This document shows positions 62,755 through 64,000 of a stretch of 64,000 nt of DNA, piece after piece. The position numbers and the translations under genes are program-made. The number at the start of each line of letters is the position of its first letter. The stretch's first letter is position 1. The stretch is from an uncultured Johnsonella sp. (GTDB lineage: Bacteria > Bacillota > Clostridia > Lachnospirales > Lachnospiraceae): positions 1 through 64,000 of the forward strand of contig CAAFUL010000097.1 of NCBI GenBank assembly GCA_900766185.1. The letters run 5' to 3'. The notes below the pieces were generated by a model, which was not told where the DNA came from, ran no database searches, and saw only the letters and a list, made by a program, of their open reading frames with translations.

Positions 62755-64000
62755 ATGTATTTATCAAATAAGGTAAGGGGCGGCTTGTTTATTTTAGCCT
62801 CGAGCTTATCTCTTATCTTTTCATTTGCAACTTATGCCAGTTCTTTAGAAGGACCGGGACAAGCAGCTGACTCTAACTCTACAGAGACTTCTACCAATGA
62901 AGCTGCAATTGATGTAAGGTCAAGTTTAGCTATAACAAATTATACCCAGCCTGAAAACTTGAATTTAGACAAGGTCGTTAACGCTGCCAATCTTAATTCT
63001 TTAGGGGATAATCTTACCGCACCGGATACTATTACCGGAGCGCCTATTATGTTCAAATACGGTATGTGGAATGTAGATAATTCCGAGATTTCAGGTGCGC
63101 CAAGCAATGCGCAGGCTTTTGCATATTCTCCGGGAGGATTCCCAAGATTGCAGATACATCATTCAGGTGTGGGCAGATATTATGCAAGAGCATTTAACCA
63201 AAATTCAGGTTGGTCTCCTTGGATCAATTCAGGAGAGGCTACACCTAACGGCGATTCTAACAATAAGGTTCAGGCTGTGCAAATTCGTGCAAAGGGTTAC
63301 GGCGGAGTACTTAATGATATTTATTACAAGGCTGTACTTAGCAACGGTGCCGTAACCGGTTGGGGAAAAAACGGTCAGACGGTAGGTACTATAGGTACCG
63401 ATGCTTACATAGTTGCTCTTAAAGTAGTTATGTGGGATAAGACAAAGGATTTCCCTGAAAGCACAAGCGGGCTTTTACTTGCGCCTTTCTACGAGGGTGT
63501 TTACAGAGATGCGGCAGGTGCGCTTCGCTATTCAAGGCCTGATGACACTGCTTACACAGGTTGGGGATTTGAGAATAATACTCCATACTACTTTAAGGAT
63601 GGAGAGATTCAGACCGGTTGGCAGTATATAGACGGTTATAAGTATTATTTTGCTGAAGACGGACAACTTGTTACTGACTTGGAGCCTGTTATGGGGCTTA
63701 CCAACGACTATGTGATCAAGTATAACACAGCTACCGCTACCATGTATATTATGGCAAGAGACGGTGCCAACGGATATATAATTCCTTATAAGACATTTAT
63801 GTCTACCGACGGTCCCGATACTCCTTTAGGTTCTTATAAAATTTATGCAAAGTATGCTTGGAAGTTCATGCATGATGATATTTACTGTCAGTATTTATCA
63901 AGATTTTATAACGGATTTATAATACACTCATTGATTTATTATGATGCTCCAAGTCCTTATGCACTGGATGCCAATACCTATAACTATATGGATATAGCTC
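62755..64000 (+). CDS. Secreted L,D-transpeptidase (YkuD), partial at window edge
   Basis: The open frame runs off the right edge (415 codons seen). A signal peptide (about 1-35: FILASSLSLIFSFATYAS) is followed by a Thr/Asn-rich linker, a beta-rich region (about 90-240), cell-wall-binding-type repeats (GWQYIDGYKYYFAEDG, about 285-300), then the start of a YkuD domain (YVIKYNTATATMYI, about 320) and FIIHSL, the conserved His. The catalytic Cys motif (SxGCxR) would lie beyond the edge. L,D-transpeptidases make 3-3 cross-links in peptidoglycan. GGAGG precedes the ATG. Confidence 0.8.
   Translation, partial: MYLSNKVRGGLFILASSLSLIFSFATYASSLEGPGQAADSNSTETSTNEAAIDVRSSLAITNYTQPENLNLDKVVNAANLNSLGDNLTAPDTITGAPIMFKYGMWNVDNSEISGAPSNAQAFAYSPGGFPRLQIHHSGVGRYYARAFNQNSGWSPWINSGEATPNGDSNNKVQAVQIRAKGYGGVLNDIYYKAVLSNGAVTGWGKNGQTVGTIGTDAYIVALKVVMWDKTKDFPESTSGLLLAPFYEGVYRDAAGALRYSRPDDTAYTGWGFENNTPYYFKDGEIQTGWQYIDGYKYYFAEDGQLVTDLEPVMGLTNDYVIKYNTATATMYIMARDGANGYIIPYKTFMSTDGPDTPLGSYKIYAKYAWKFMHDDIYCQYLSRFYNGFIIHSLIYYDAPSPYALDANTYNYMDIA

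Overview
This is a low-GC, gene-dense chromosomal window from a Gram-positive anaerobe, almost certainly a Lachnospiraceae member (Clostridia). The evidence is a Gram-positive PolC, CodY, the order rpsB-tsf-(insert)-pyrH-frr-uppS-cdsA-dxr-rseP-ispG-polC, the order comM-dprA-topA, and families I associate with Lachnospiraceae (DUF5716/DUF5717 pair, DUF4364, DUF6483). No genus can be fixed from sequence alone. No phage, integron or CRISPR locus and no complete insertion sequence is visible.

Layout. 1-3.4 kb: a structured repeat/RNA element at the left edge, a MarR-GNAT fusion regulator with a perfect palindromic operator over its promoter, a VanZ-like membrane protein, a CsbD-like stress protein and a 117-bp tandem repeat. 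3.4-21.5 kb (minus strand): a large essential block for translation (rpsB, tsf, frr), UMP kinase, cell-envelope lipids (uppS, cdsA), the MEP isoprenoid pathway (dxr, ispG), an S2P protease and PolC. A Dabb protein, a glycosyltransferase and a heterodimeric ABC exporter are inserted between tsf and pyrH. 21.6-25.2 kb: two zinc-ribbon/TM/leucine-rich-repeat paralogues downstream of codY. 25.2-27.1 kb: a repeat-rich, partly decayed accessory pocket with a second copy of the structured element, between codY and topA. 27.1-40 kb (minus strand): topA, dprA, comM, a DUF6483 protein, galE, a split purH (separate AICAR transformylase and PurO-like IMP cyclohydrolase), and an ABC operon (ATPase, surface protein, FtsX/MacB-like permease). 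40.4-48 kb: pyrBI on plus; typA and an IMPACT/YigZ protein on minus; a large candidate structured RNA; PBP1A on plus. 48.2-58.1 kb (minus strand): a TPR membrane protein, an overlapping 48-aa gene, valS, and a DUF5717-DUF5716-TPR module. 58.6-64 kb: DUF4364 regulator, GT2 glycosyltransferase, tRNA-Leu(CAA), upp and uraA (uracil salvage), and the start of a secreted L,D-transpeptidase with cell-wall-binding repeats.

The features least explained by ordinary annotation are non-coding. (i) Two copies of a ~135-nt element whose helices are conserved by compensatory changes, each with a conserved 3' tail followed by different sequence. (ii) A MITE-like family of at least four copies with GTTACAGTT-type terminal inverted repeats and 7-8 bp target duplications, one abutting the galE stop codon. 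(iii) A ~200-nt long-range structured RNA upstream of PBP1A. (iv) A near-perfect Shine-Dalgarno separated from the upp start by a hairpin that may bring it to working distance.

Coordinates use starts chosen by Shine-Dalgarno position, so several genes are shorter than their longest open frame. All family assignments come from reading the translated sequence; no database search was run.
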